64,000 nt of DNA from Xestospongia bergquistia (taxonomy: Eukaryota; Porifera; Demospongiae; Haplosclerida; Petrosiidae). Location of the stretch: assembly GCA_963965975.1 (NCBI GenBank), contig OZ014411.1:16272446-16336445 (forward strand), written 5' to 3'. Position numbers and translations under genes: made by a program. The notes under the pieces were generated by a model. That model had not been told where the DNA came from and searched no databases. It saw nothing but the letters and a program-made list of their open reading frames with translations. Of the stretch, positions 10,406-20,911 are shown piece by piece; positions within the stretch are counted from its first letter, which is position 1; each line of letters begins with the position of its first letter.

Positions 10406-10976
10406 GCTTCAAATTGACAACCAGTCAACACAAGCTTGTGACAAATTTGGCGGGAAACAAGTACACGCGTGATCAACATTAATTGATTTTTAATTGATTG
10501 GATTAACAACTAATTGAAATCTTCAAAATATACAAGTATTTATAACATTCTACAAGTTGTTAGTAGAAAGAAATATAGTTTTAAAGCAATGTGTATATAC
10601 AATAAAAGGTATAACATATTCTATCAGAAACTTCCAAACTAAACAGTTTAGTGGTTTCAGCTTTTTCTATAATAATATGTTTGTATATATTATGAATTAG
10701 TGAAAGTAGTATAGATATGAAGGAGACAGCTATTGATGTTCAAATGGTTGAAGAGATAAACTAGACACAATATTATCATACCAGTTGTATTATATGTACT
10801 TACCTATAACAATTAAATGGAAGTCGTTTGAATTCTGATTTTTCTACCCTTAGCAGAAGCTGCTGCCTTCATTCTGCCATATATTGTGAACCATTCTCTA
10901 CAAGTGAGGTTATCAGAATAAAAGAGAGGGAAATGGAATTTAAAACTGGAACATATTTAGCTACTTTTATGTGTAC

Positions 10977-11345
10977 CTAGGTACATGTACATATTGTATA
11001 TATGGTAATATTGATATACAAGCTACCCTCAATAGGTACATGTATATGTAATATGGTATGCAAGCTATCCTCGATAGCTATTGAGGACAGCTTCCATACT
11101 GTTATTACCATATTAAATGTGTATGTGCACCTACTGAGGCTAGTTTCCATACTGTATTGCATATACATGTACACCTACTATCATTACCAGATTACATACA
11201 TATGTATATCTATTAAGGATAGTCCCATACTATTACTAACATATTACATGTACAAGTACATGTACTTATTGAGGGTATCTTCCATACCTTTATTACCATA
11301 TTATATGTATATGTATATATACCTATTGAGGTTTGTTTCAAATGT
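10977..11345. repeat. Inverted 42-bp minisatellite, unit 1
   Basis: Degenerate units built on CCTCAATAGGTACATGTATA run in one orientation on the left. After the palindromic centre TCCTCGATAGCTATTGAGGA (about 11070-11090) they run in the opposite orientation. Units 3, 4a, 4b and 5 have one extra left-arm unit. Copies begin near 21822, 32855, 43985, 49070 and 60155. Confidence 0.75.
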
Positions 11346-11990
11346 AGACAGTTTCTCTTGAAATTCTTTATTATTTCTTAGAGAACTCTACAGCATTTTG
11401 ATATAATTTTAATATTTTAGTATAGTGATGTGTTTGTGATATATGTGAGATTGAAAAATAACCTGAAAAGATTAGAACGATAGTTCTGAACCATGAGAAT
11501 CAAATAATGAAATTTATAGAACCAGAATAAAAAAACATGGGAATGAATCATTACTAGCAACACACTTACATTATGTTGGTCATTCTTCATGGTAGCATAC
11601 TTCACTAACTGGTTCTCTAGTGCTGTGATATGATCTTTACGTTCTATGAGTTCTTACTCCTTGGTGCCCAGGACTGAATCTTTAGCCTCTAGAACAGAAT
11701 ATAATTTTTCTATTGTCTCTTTTAGTTTTGTTAGTCTCTTGTCATAGACTGGGTTAGATGACAGCTAAATGGACAAATGTAATGTTGAATGGATGTATAG
11801 TATATTAATGGATGTGTGGTATGTTGAATGGATGTATGATATGTTAACTGGATTCATAGTAGAACATAACAAATGATGAAATGGATTAAGATCTTAACCA
11901 CACCTACCAAACATATGACTTCTAACAGTTTCACTTTCATATTCTTTTAATATTCCTTCTAATCATTTGACATGCCCCTCCCATTGTGCA
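11331..11990 (-). pseudogene. Coiled-coil exons, unit 1
   Basis: The main minus-strand exon is 11570-11764, phase 0 to 0, with TTTAG acceptor and GTAAGT donor. It encodes 65 codons rich in K/E/L: LTKLKETIEKLYSVLEAKDS, then ELIERKDHITALENQLVKY. A TAA interrupts it after GTKE; one change from CAA (Gln) would explain it. All six copies share the stop, so it predates the array. Flanking candidates are about 11906-11970 (LEGILKEYESE) and about 11331-11380 (NNKEFQEKLSTFETN). The protein is coiled-coil and otherwise unrecognised. Confidence 0.5.
11790..11850. repeat. Short 20-21-bp tandem repeat
   Basis: About three degenerate copies of GTTGAATGGATGTATGRTAT, inside the minus-strand coiled-coil region. 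Present in every unit. Confidence 0.6.
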
Positions 11991-12661
11991 GAGACTCATT
12001 CTAAATTAGTTTGAAAACATTTGTTCTCCGCTTACAAAGTAATAACATCAACTTCAGATGATCCCTACAGAAATGGACGCAGCCACATCACGTGACCAGA
12101 TCTTGACAAACTATAACTACCCACTCACATAATGAGAGAAGTACAAGACATATATATTAACTACATGTATTGAGTGAGACATCCACATGTATAGTTGATA
12201 AGAATATTAAAATACCAACAGACACCAATATAACTATACCTGTATATTAGCTTATGAAAACCAGTGTTACCAGTAGTTGCTACAGATGTATTCTGCTTTG
12301 CAGAACTAGTCTAGTGAGGTCATCCCCTTGAGAGACCAAGATAGAACTACATGTAAATAGCAATAATTTCCCACCATTCATGGTTACTTTACCATTTTAT
12401 TTTGAATGGGCAAGATCTCTTATATAGGTCAGTGAATAAATTAGATAAACTTGAACATATTGAATAAAGTTTTTTCCTATATTTATTAGAACAAACCACA
12501 TCAATAATTAGCTCCACCCACCAGACATTACTAATTAATTATTCATAATACTGTTAACAGGCAATAACTCATTACTTTATCACATTGTTTACATCTCCTA
12601 TATCATTCTGTTTGAAAAGTGCATTTATACATATTGAATAAGGTTTTTTCCTCTTTATTAG

Positions 12662-12767
12662 ATATAACTGCTCATATAATGGGTAATGGAGCACAGAAGG
12701 TTGAACTTCTTATTGTTAACAGTAGCCCAAATCATTATTACAAGTTTTATGATATTCAAATGGTCGG
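12662..12767 (+). pseudogene. Plus-strand exon, possibly PARP WGR-domain fragment, unit 1
   Basis: This exon follows TTTTTTCCTCTTTATTAG and ends at a GTATAG donor. It encodes AHIMGNGAQKVELLIVN, then NHYYKFYDIQM. The YYKFY.IQ pattern resembles the start of WGR domains of poly(ADP-ribose) polymerases, but the diagnostic WGR triplet is not present here. A second, similar acceptor segment lies about 170 bp upstream. Copies at 23507, 34595, 45728, 50805 and 61900 have no stop. The strand is opposite to the surrounding EFTUD2-like fragments. Confidence 0.3.
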
Positions 12768-12974
12768 GTATAGATAGATTGACATGTCATGACAAGTCAT
12801 GTGACTATTATATTAACAACATGTTCATCAGGTGACTATGACATGCAAATACAAATTAATACAGTGATAATTAATCTGTCAATATTAATATTAGCATTAA
12901 TTGTAGATCATCACATAGTTAGAGAGCATTACATTGACCATGACATGATTATATAAATAACCACACCTACTGAC

Positions 12975-13730
12975 CTGGAGTGTCATATACATTGATGAGA
13001 CATGACTTGTCTTTAGAATCAAGTGGAACTAATGAGAGGGGCACTCACTTTATACTAACTCCATGCTAGAATTTATATGTTAATTATTGAGGGGGTGGTA
13101 TCTGAAATACTAACCTCTTGTACTGTGAAAAGTGTATCCATATATCTCAACTAATCACAATGAGATGAACTCCTTTAATTATTAATATAATTATACAACT
13201 CATATTTTTATTTCTTCCAACGAACATATTAAGATGAGTCTGTTCAATTAAATAAAAACTTGTCAACAAACAAAACATATAAACATGTACATATTGACAT
13301 GTAACACTTACCTTGTAATGATGATGATGTCCTATAATAGACACATTTTGGATTAACTCTGGACTATCAATTATATCAACTAAAACCTGTCAGACAAGTT
13401 AAAGATTATTTGCAAACCTGTTTAGTTTAATTTATTTTGTATGTTGTTACTACATGGTAACTCCTCCTCTTGGTGAAAAAAAATTCACTTTTTAACAGGA
13501 GCAATGGCTGGTTCTAAAGGAGGTGTGGTCAGGTTACTATAGTAACAAACATAAACTAACCAGTAAGTGGCTTCTTGTATTATCATCTAAAATATGCCCA
13601 AATAAGGTAATAGTCTAATTAATCCTTTCCTCAAGATCAGGTCCATACACTTCTTCAGTTGTTGGATAATAACATTATCTTCAAACAATACAATAGCTTG
13701 TGCTTGTAAATCAAGAGTATCTTCTCAATT
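12975..13730 (-). pseudogene. EFTUD2: EFTUD2 (U5 snRNP GTPase) N-terminal fragment, unit 1
   Basis: EFTUD2/Snu114 is the EF-2-like GTPase of the U5 snRNP. In minus-strand order the fragment keeps: YYPTTEEVYGPDLEE (acidic N-terminal region), EPAIAPVKK, exon 13312-13386 (LVDIIDSPELIQNVSIIG plus HHHHYK, phase 0), FYLIEQTH, MDTLFTVQE, and exon 12975-13065 (VPLDSKDKSCLINVYDTPG, containing the G3 motif). Splice sites flank several pieces, so it arose by genomic duplication, not by retrocopying. The P-loop reads GHHHHYK where the active protein has GHLHHGKT, so nucleotide binding is probably lost. There are stops, including TGA after GVSIK, and a frameshift in the acidic region. Confidence 0.8.
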
Positions 13731-14486
13731 TCCATAACTTGATGTACGTTTTCTGTCAAAATTTTCTATTGTCAAAATTTTAAAAAATCAACAGACAAGC
13801 TTCACAAGAGATGTGTTCAATTTACTTATTTGGTAGGTTTTAAACTTTTAATATTCCACCTCTGACAAATGTATAGTTACAATCTGTAACTTCTATTGTA
13901 TTTAAAATACATAATACTATTAATTAGAGAATACAATAGATTACTTACTCATTGGTATCATCTTTATGTTAGTAAAGTACCTAGTTTTATATTGACCTAT
14001 ATAATTATAATAATATTTATTATTATATGGAATTACACTGTAGTAGTAAAGAATTCATATTTAATATCATCAGTCATGTCCTCTAGTAAATATTGAAATG
14101 TGGAATAAACTACAGTACATGACACACATGTTATGGACAAGGACAGGGGAACTAGTAATTAAGTATAAATGACACACATATGTCCACTAGTATTAATATA
14201 TTCTAATGTTATATGTGATAATTGAAAGGGACAAATTTCAACTACGGGCACAAAATGATGACCAGTCAAAATAATTAGAATTAAAATTTATACATATAAT
14301 GTTATGATGTGTAAATGTATTGTCATTGTAAATGTATTGTCATTAGAATGTTAATGCAAACCAACCTAATTCTAATTGAATTCTAATATTCTTTAATCAT
14401 TCCACTTCTGCCACTCTCCAACTTTTAAAATTCATTGATGTTAGTATAATACAAATCAATTATTTATTAATTATCTTTTTCTACTT

Positions 14487-14581
14487 ACAGTTATTGCTAC
14501 TAACCATAATCTCTAGGAGCTGAAATAGCTGATATATTAATAATAAATGTACCATTGTCATCAACAACATTAAGTTTGTCT
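14487..14581 (-). pseudogene. Unrecognised minus-strand exon candidate, unit 1
   Basis: Flanked by an acceptor (TTTTAG) and a donor (GTAAGT) on the minus strand. One frame reads DKLNVVDDNGTFIINISAIS then APRDYG and a stop; another is leucine-rich and open throughout. Neither continues the INTS2 protein sequence that precedes it. The true frame is undecided. Confidence 0.3.
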
Positions 14582-14745
14582 CTAAAATATAAAAGAGAAT
14601 AGAGATAGTAGTATTGCAAAGTTGAATATTTACCAAGGTCCTAGGCCTAGTTTAATGTTATGACATCATTCAGTATTTGCATAGATTACTGTAGGAATTA
14701 TAACAACTATAATCTAACTATTCTAGATTGATTCACTTGTCTAAC

Positions 14746-15459
14746 CTAATTCTAACTGTGGTTGAGTCAGGAGTTCAGATATCAAGTCCATCACTATATG
14801 CATTGTTGGAACACCAGACACTATTAATGGTAACAACTATGGAGGATAGCTTTAAAAATGAATTAGTTTGACCATACTGGGTTCAGGAATGAAAATATGT
14901 AATCACAACAACAATAATAAAAATTCTCTCTCTCTCCAAACCTTATGAAGGTATGAACAAACTAAACACTGGATATTTCAAAGTGATGTTAGACCAAAAA
15001 CAGCTATATCCTATATGACAGATAAACTATGATATGGCATGGATACTATAGGAATAAGATGGGATTGAGACTAGACAGTATTATATTGAGAATGTACAGT
15101 ATGGGAGTGAGACTGTATGGTATGGGATTAAAACATACAATATAGAAATGACACTAGACATATTGGGAGTGAGACTAGGAATTGAAACCTGAAGATAATT
15201 CAACACTGCTATGTTTATACAATTAATAATGTGGACTAGTTCTAATAGTCATATACACCTGAAGACTGATGAGTTAGTGATTAAAATACTTAAATGGATT
15301 TCAAAGACTGCAGAACATCTGGAACAAAATAACAAAGACTTGAATTTATGAGAATCAGTCTTGTCTACATACCTGAAAACATGAGTATCACATTTAAATA
15401 CAATTATAACAGATCGTCAATGAGATTTTGGTGAAGTATTTGTTGTTTCATCCAGTCCT
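14746..15459 (-). pseudogene. INTS2: INTS2 (Integrator subunit 2) fragments, unit 1
   Basis: INTS2 is a subunit of the Integrator complex, which cleaves nascent snRNAs and other transcripts. Two minus-strand exons are colinear with the human protein. Exon 15373-15459 (CAG acceptor, GTATGT donor) reads DWMKQQILHQNLIDDLL then LYLNVIL, matching the DWIYRQL...LIDVYINSIL region. Exon 14746-14836 (91 nt, CATAG acceptor, GTTAGA donor) reads LLPLIVSGVPTMHIVMDL then ISELLTQPQLEL, closely matching LLPLTVAGIPSMHICLDFIP. The first exon has a stop after DDLL. Only two blocks remain of a protein of roughly 1,200 residues. Confidence 0.65.
15045..15180. repeat. Degenerate tandem repeat with GGGAGTGAGACT motif
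   Basis: Several imperfect copies of a unit containing TGGGAGTGAGACTAGACA and TATGGGATT. Present in units 1, 2, 3 and 4b. Confidence 0.5.
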
Positions 15460-15600
15460 CTGAAAGACATAGAAAATAAGAGATAAATTATACAAAAAAG
15501 AGAAGAATAAATAGTCTGGTAACCTTTTTGATTTTCTGCTATAAATTTATTTCTATATTTATATCAGAAACTAATTAATCAATAAGATAACGGGGGTTAC

Positions 15601-15692
15601 CTCTTGATTGGTGTAGTAGCAAAACATTTTAAAGATGAAGTTTCTATAACTGTTTCACAAAATGTAACCACCAGATCAGCCACTTTTAATAT
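15601..15692 (-). pseudogene. EFTUD2: EFTUD2 C-terminal-half exon, unit 1
   Basis: Minus-strand exon between a TTAG acceptor and a GTAACC donor. It encodes [18 protein letters not shown] then [10 protein letters not shown], matching [18 protein letters not shown] / LKCFAETPNK of EFTUD2 (domain IV region). It is open in this unit. On this strand it lies upstream of the INTS2 and EFTUD2 N-terminal fragments, so the EFTUD2 pieces are in reversed order relative to the protein. Confidence 0.8.
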
Positions 15693-15974
15693 CTAATGAG
15701 AAGGAATGATTAACACATGTAGTGAACTTTTATGGTTAAAGAAATCAGGTCCTATTTACATATTATTATAATTTAAATAAAGTAACTAATAGTGTGTGGC
15801 TTAGTATTAATTGTAGATAGTACAGTGTTCCAAACAACACTGTTAGTAATCATGTCTGTAATATTGACCTTAGTCCTAATAAAAAGAACACCATTGACTA
15901 CATAAAAATTTTAAAAATTACACTGACTGAAGTAATTCGTCTTCTTCTCATTTTTACCAATATTGATAAACTTG

Positions 15975-17183
15975 TTTATTTGATAAGAGGATGGCCACAA
16001 AGGATTGTCATACTACAGGATCTACAACTTCCTGTCCCAATAAGAAACTTCCTCCACTTGTTTCATCTCTTTCATCTAGTTCATCTTTTGTCACCTTATC
16101 AGAAGAAGTGGTAACTATAGTATGCTGAATTTAATCCCAAATAAAATATATAGTGACTTCTGGAACACTCTAGTATATTAAAACTCAAAATAAAATTTAA
16201 AAAAACAAAAAAAATGGACAATATCAACTTAAAGTACAACATTTGAAATTGTTTACTTACAGATTCTCAATACTTGACAAAACCTTCTGGTCCATATAAC
16301 AAAGACAGCAACTTGGATCTCTATAAAAAGTAATAGTTGAGATTTAGAATGCTATATTAAATTTACAGAACATATCAGTGTCTCCTTGTTACTATCTTGA
16401 CATACTATCATTGGTTTAGTAACACAAGAACTAATACAGTTCTTAATATTGGATAACAAAGGGAACAAGAGTGAAAGAAAGAGAGAGAGAGAGGGGGGGG
16501 GGGGAGGGGGGAAGAGAGATAAAGTGAGCTAGAGGGAGAGATTGTTCTATAGAAATGTATCTACACACTTACTGTCTCCATTTGCTTTATAGAGTGAGCG
16601 ATTCCTTTTGAAACTCCAAATAATGTCAATACATCATTCACACCTGTATACAATAACATAACAATAAACATTAGTTTTATCTATTGTCTATGTATTAAGT
16701 ACACTGATATTAGCTGAACCTTTTAATTTTCTAGACACTCTTTCTCCAATAATAAATCTCTCAATACTGTCATCGTCCTCTGTATGAGCTAATCATTTAG
16801 TACAGTGAAATCTATACAAACAGTAAACCAGTTATTGTTGTACTTGATGATTAGTCTTGTTATTAGTTTAACAGAAGTTTATAAGAAATACCTATAAAAA
16901 CAAAATGAGTTAATATAACATAATATATGGAGCTCATAACTTTAACTAATACAATGTAATATTATTAAGACATGACTAAATGTCTACTATAGTATTAAGT
17001 AACCTCTAATTGATGATGTCTCCTAGTATAATTATTGTAATGACATAGTTTGTACTAAAATCTATTAAGAATATAGTGATGACCATATTTAATACATACT
17101 TGTGTCTCTGAAAGCTGATGTGAGCAGTTAAAATCTCCAACAAACAAAAACAAGAGATGAAATAACAACTGTTCTTTCTCATC
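15975..17183 (-). pseudogene. Phase-consistent unrecognised exon set A-E, unit 1
   Basis: Minus-strand exons: A 17100-17183 (DEKEQLLFHLLFLFVGDF, 28 codons), B 16720-16788 (EDDDSIERFIIGERVSRKLK), C 16573-16643 (VNDVLTLFGVSKGIAHSIKQ), D 16261-16320 (RSKLLSLLYGPEGFVKY), and E near 16110-15975 (VTKDELDERDETSGGSFLLG). B to C to D to E join in consistent phase (1, 0, 0), with standard splice sites. This argues for a real ancestral gene. D has TGA in unit 1 where the other units have TTA (Leu); E has a stop in all copies. Exon A has phases that do not join B directly. I do not recognise the protein. Confidence 0.5.
16474..16521. repeat. (AG)n-(G)n tract
   Basis: An AG dinucleotide run merges into a poly-G run (GGGGGGGGGGGAGGGGGG-like) in the intron between exons C and D. 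Lengths differ between units (near 27311, 38417 and 54601). Poly-G of this length could form G-quadruplexes. Confidence 0.85.
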
Positions 17184-17304
17184 CTCAGTCAGCAAGAAAG
17201 TATACTTACAATAATTGTGTATAAAATAAGGATGATATTTACATACCAAATATGGTCATTAATATATGAGTACCTGTATAAGTTTGTATTAGATAGAAAA
17301 TTTC

Positions 17305-18141
17305 ATGACAATGTCACGGATTGTAGTGCAGTTCATATCACTGCTGGTTCTTGTTGTAGGTATGTCATAATGAGTTAATATTGTTGTATAGTTATGTATT
17401 TTCTTAACAGTACCAAGATGTACTGGAACTAACATCAATAATTATGGAACTGAGTTCTACTTTGGATTGTTGAAAAATGCTGGAAGGGCAAGCAGTCTGT
17501 TAGCTCTGGCCATATCTACTACCAGTATTAATGTGTCTGTAAAGATCACAATACCTGAGACTACTTTAAACATATCAATATTATCACCAAATAATGCTCC
17601 AATTGTCACTCTCTCTGGCAGCAATGTGGTTTCTGAATCTAGTACTTATGATAATCGTAACAGAAATATTCATGTTAGTAGTGATCAACCAATTGCTATG
17701 AGTGCATTTAATTGGCTTTCAGGAAGCTGAGGAGAATATCTTGTCTTACCCTGTCATGATTATAATATCAATAAATATGAATACTATGCATTAGCTGCAA
17801 CAAGTGTTTTCGGATCAAGTCAAGTACTACTTGTTGGATGTGAAAATGACACTAATATTATCATCACTCCATCAAAAACTGTGTCTCTTCCTTCAGATAC
17901 TCAATCATTTACAGATCAACTTGTAAATGTTTGTAAAGGTACTCCTCATCACGTTGTTCTTCATCAAGGACAAACTCTTTATTTTGATGCATCATTAATT
18001 GATCTTACAGGAACTCACATTGTCTCTAATAAACCATTGACTGTCATTAGTGGACATGAATGTGGTCAAATACCACTTGGAGTCGATTATTGTGAACATA
18101 TGACACAACATATAACATATGCATATTACGGACAGGAGTAA
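17305..18141 (+). pseudogene. IgGFc-binding-protein-like gene, copy 2 (internal TGA)
   Basis: Same two-exon structure as copy 1: exon 1 is 17305-17359, the intron 17360-17410, and exon 2 starts at 17411. The signal peptide reads MTMSRIVVQFISLLVLVV. The same TGA (17728-17730) replaces the Arg codon, and the frame then stays open to 18141 with CEHMTQHI and YGQE. Exon 2 near its start resembles units 3-5 (AGRASS, INVSVKIT) and not unit 1 (AGRTNG, NNVSVKIT). The copy is therefore mosaic: unit-3-like at the 5' end and unit-1-like beyond. Confidence 0.8.
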
Positions 18142-18742
18142 TAGAGCGTCTAACTTCGTCAGGGGGTGGAGCATCTTCACGACAGAGTACCTCTTCATAT
18201 GCCATCAAATTAGCCCATAACCACGATTTAGAGGATTGGAACCTAAATGTACTAATTTCACATTAAAGTATGGCATTCCATTACTGGCACTTTTATACAC
18301 AGCATGTAACTATTACTACTATATAGCCAGTAATAATTATTATATATAAACAATTCACTCATTAATGGCTATAGTTGGTTACATGTAATGATATACATGT
18401 ACATGTACATACAGTGTATTACTCTTCTATTAGCAGCTCCATTCTCTGTTACTAGAGTAGATATCATAGATGTAAAGGACAATGCTACAGCTCCTATTGA
18501 ATAATGAGCCTAGAGATAGGGTTACTACAGCAACAGTTGTCATAGTAACAATGTGGTTAATTAATAATAACTTACAACATTTGTAGAAGTGAAGTATTTG
18601 AATGAAAGAGAGGGAAATGGAATTTAAAATAGGAGCATAATCAAGCCACTTTCGGACCTGTTCATGTTTGTATTAAACTTATAAATTGTCTTAACGCTGC
18701 TTCTTACACATGGACAATTAAAAAAGGAGTTAAAAAGTAAAG

Positions 18743-19102
18743 ACCCGCCTACTTTAATGAAGATCCTCAGGGTATTATGTCAATGGTCCAGCTCACTGCA
18801 ATGCCAGAGGACCAACATTAGGCAAATGGTTGATATTCAAACATATCTCCTGTATTGATCAGTTCTGGGAGACAATAAGTCAGACTTTGGTATCTGGTGA
18901 ATTTGGAGCTACTGCCGCTAAAGTGTCGACAAAGAAAGTCAACCCAAAATCATTAAAGTGATATTTGTGTATACTACAGCAGAAAAAGTTAATTCCTTAT
19001 GTAATATGATGTAAAACTTATGCAGAGACTCATGCTTGGAGGTATGCTTGTCATGGTGATCGTAGAGTAACGTTGAGAACACTGGAATGGAATAAAGGGT
19101 AA
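18743..19102 (+). pseudogene. BLES03/C11orf68-like remnant, copy 2
   Basis: Sequence and breaks as in copy 1, including GKWLIFKH, GEFGATAAKVSTKK and the shifted VIFVYT. No difference that would restore the frame. Confidence 0.5.
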
Positions 19103-20789
19103 TCCAAAATTTAAAGAGTAATTATTGGATTATTCTTTTAAGACCAAAGCTTTGTGTATTTTTAATATTTCATATAGACTGGTCCCATTGATCTTGTTTG
19201 AAAAGAAATTACTAATGCAGAGATGACTATTGTATGAAAGTAGCAGTGACAGTATAACTTGACTTGACTTGTACGACAAATGCCAAACACCGTCTGTACT
19301 TTAAAATGTATCATTTAATACGATTCCAAATAAAACTGTTTTATTACCAAACTTTACATTTTTATATTTACTATAAATAAATTGTATATTTGTTATTTAG
19401 ACATGTTACTGTATTATACTAGTATATATCATCAAGTAGTAACACTTAATATACAGAGAGGAAGATCTTTGAGTTGGAAGTTGACAGTGATTATGCAGTC
19501 TCTCTGATCTCTATTGATCTCATCCAGTTTGTTGATATCTTCTGAGAGTACTGAACTTTGTAAAATACAACAAACAAGTTAAGTGACAAATAAACATTTA
19601 TTTTGATGATTATAAACAAGAATAAAAAATAATTACCTGAAAAAACTTAATTAAAAATAACGCTGAAACAGAAATTAAAATTTCAATTGGTGAAGAGTTC
19701 AATCAAAGAAGGTCTGCAGAGAATCTATTACTAGATTATCAGCACACTACTAGAGATGAACAGCAAACGCGTGACCTACCATTATGGCGGGAAAATATGT
19801 CATTATGGCGGGAAAACATAACAGCAGCACACGCGTTCAGCAAAAAGCTTACAAGAACACCAAAACACTTTTAATAGTTTTTAATTTAATTATTAAAAAA
19901 ATTAATTAAATAATTTAGCTTTTGGTTAAAAAATAGTAATGATAATATCATCTAAAGAGTTAGTAATATCATGATACAATGGTTGTAAAATAATTGATAA
20001 GAATTCATTCCATATGATTGTAGTTGTTTAGTAACTAAAGATAAAAATTGAATTCTAAACTGATTCAGTTTTCGAAGTTATATTAAATCTAGAGTAGAAA
20101 TTTTATAAGTTGGTGATTACAGAATGAAGTTAAAATATAACTGAGATTAAGATAATTGACTTTTGACTAACTTTAGTAAAAAAATTAATATTAATAAATT
20201 AAAAACAACATACTAACAAACTATAGAACATGAAAAAAATACAATAAAAAAGAAAAAAAATTAAAATAAGACAGTTTTAGTAGTTGAAAGTCCCCAAGAG
20301 TCCAGTAACTCCACAAGTAGAGAACATAGAGAAAGAAAGAGAGAGGTAGTTGTAACAACTGGAATGCTAAAGAGTGAATGAGATGAATGGATGGAGAAAT
20401 AGCTCACCTTCTTCAAAAGTGCTGCTCCTGCAAGGAAAGAAAAAGTAGTTATTAACTGAACTGGTGAAGACAATGGATAGGAGTGAAGAGAGACAGAGGA
20501 AGTGAAAAGGGACCACCAACACATACACACACAGCACACACACGCGCGCCCTAGAAGATCAGAGCTCCTCCCCGCCACTCGGCGGCCCGAGATATTAAAA
20601 AAAATTTTTTAGGCCGCCGAGCGGCAGGGAGGAGATGATTAATAGGGTTTGTATGAGTGTGTGTATGATGTATGGGCTGAATAGCCCAAAATAAAATTTA
20701 AAAAATAAAAATTAAAAAAAGAAGAGGAAAGAAGGCTTGAGGAAGACAGAAGAGACCAAGCAGGAGAGCGACTCATCTTTTACATCCAG

Positions 20790-20911
20790 AGAACGTCAGA
20801 GAAGAACAGTCAAGAACATCAGAAGACATCAGAGAAGAACAGTCAAGAACATCAGAAGACATCAGAGAAGAACAGTCAAGATCATCAGAGAACGCCAGAG
20901 AAGAACAGTTG
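20790..20911. repeat. 33-bp minisatellite, unit 2 (about 4 cores)
   Basis: Same number and sequence of cores as unit 1. Confidence 0.85.

Larger units (their letters stand above)
6457..17301. repeat. Tandem array unit 1 (10,845 bp)
   Basis: First unit of the array. Similarity to unit 2 begins at TTCATGACAATG, 3 bp before the IgGFc-type start codon; the DNA to its left is unrelated to the DNA left of the later units. It is almost identical to unit 2 by eye, with scattered single-base differences. Both carry the TGA-containing IgGFc allele. Confidence 0.95.

Noticed and set aside
11002-11361. Plus- and minus-strand frames rich in Met, Tyr and Ile
   Set aside because: Translations of the ATGTACATGTATATG-type minisatellite; no protein features and present on both strands.
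15230-15352. Plus-strand 41-codon open frame (KTDELVIKILKW...)
   Set aside because: Short, no splice context and no family. It lies in the intron between INTS2-like exons.
15991-16110. Plus-strand 40-codon ATG exon (MATKDCHTTGSTTSC...)
   Set aside because: The minus-strand frame over the same bases joins exon D in phase and has a better amino-acid pattern, so the plus-strand reading is probably a shadow. Not fully excluded.
17100-17183. Exon A as a DENN- or RUN-type protein
   Set aside because: A vague resemblance of KEQLLFHLL to remembered sequences was not specific enough to name a family.
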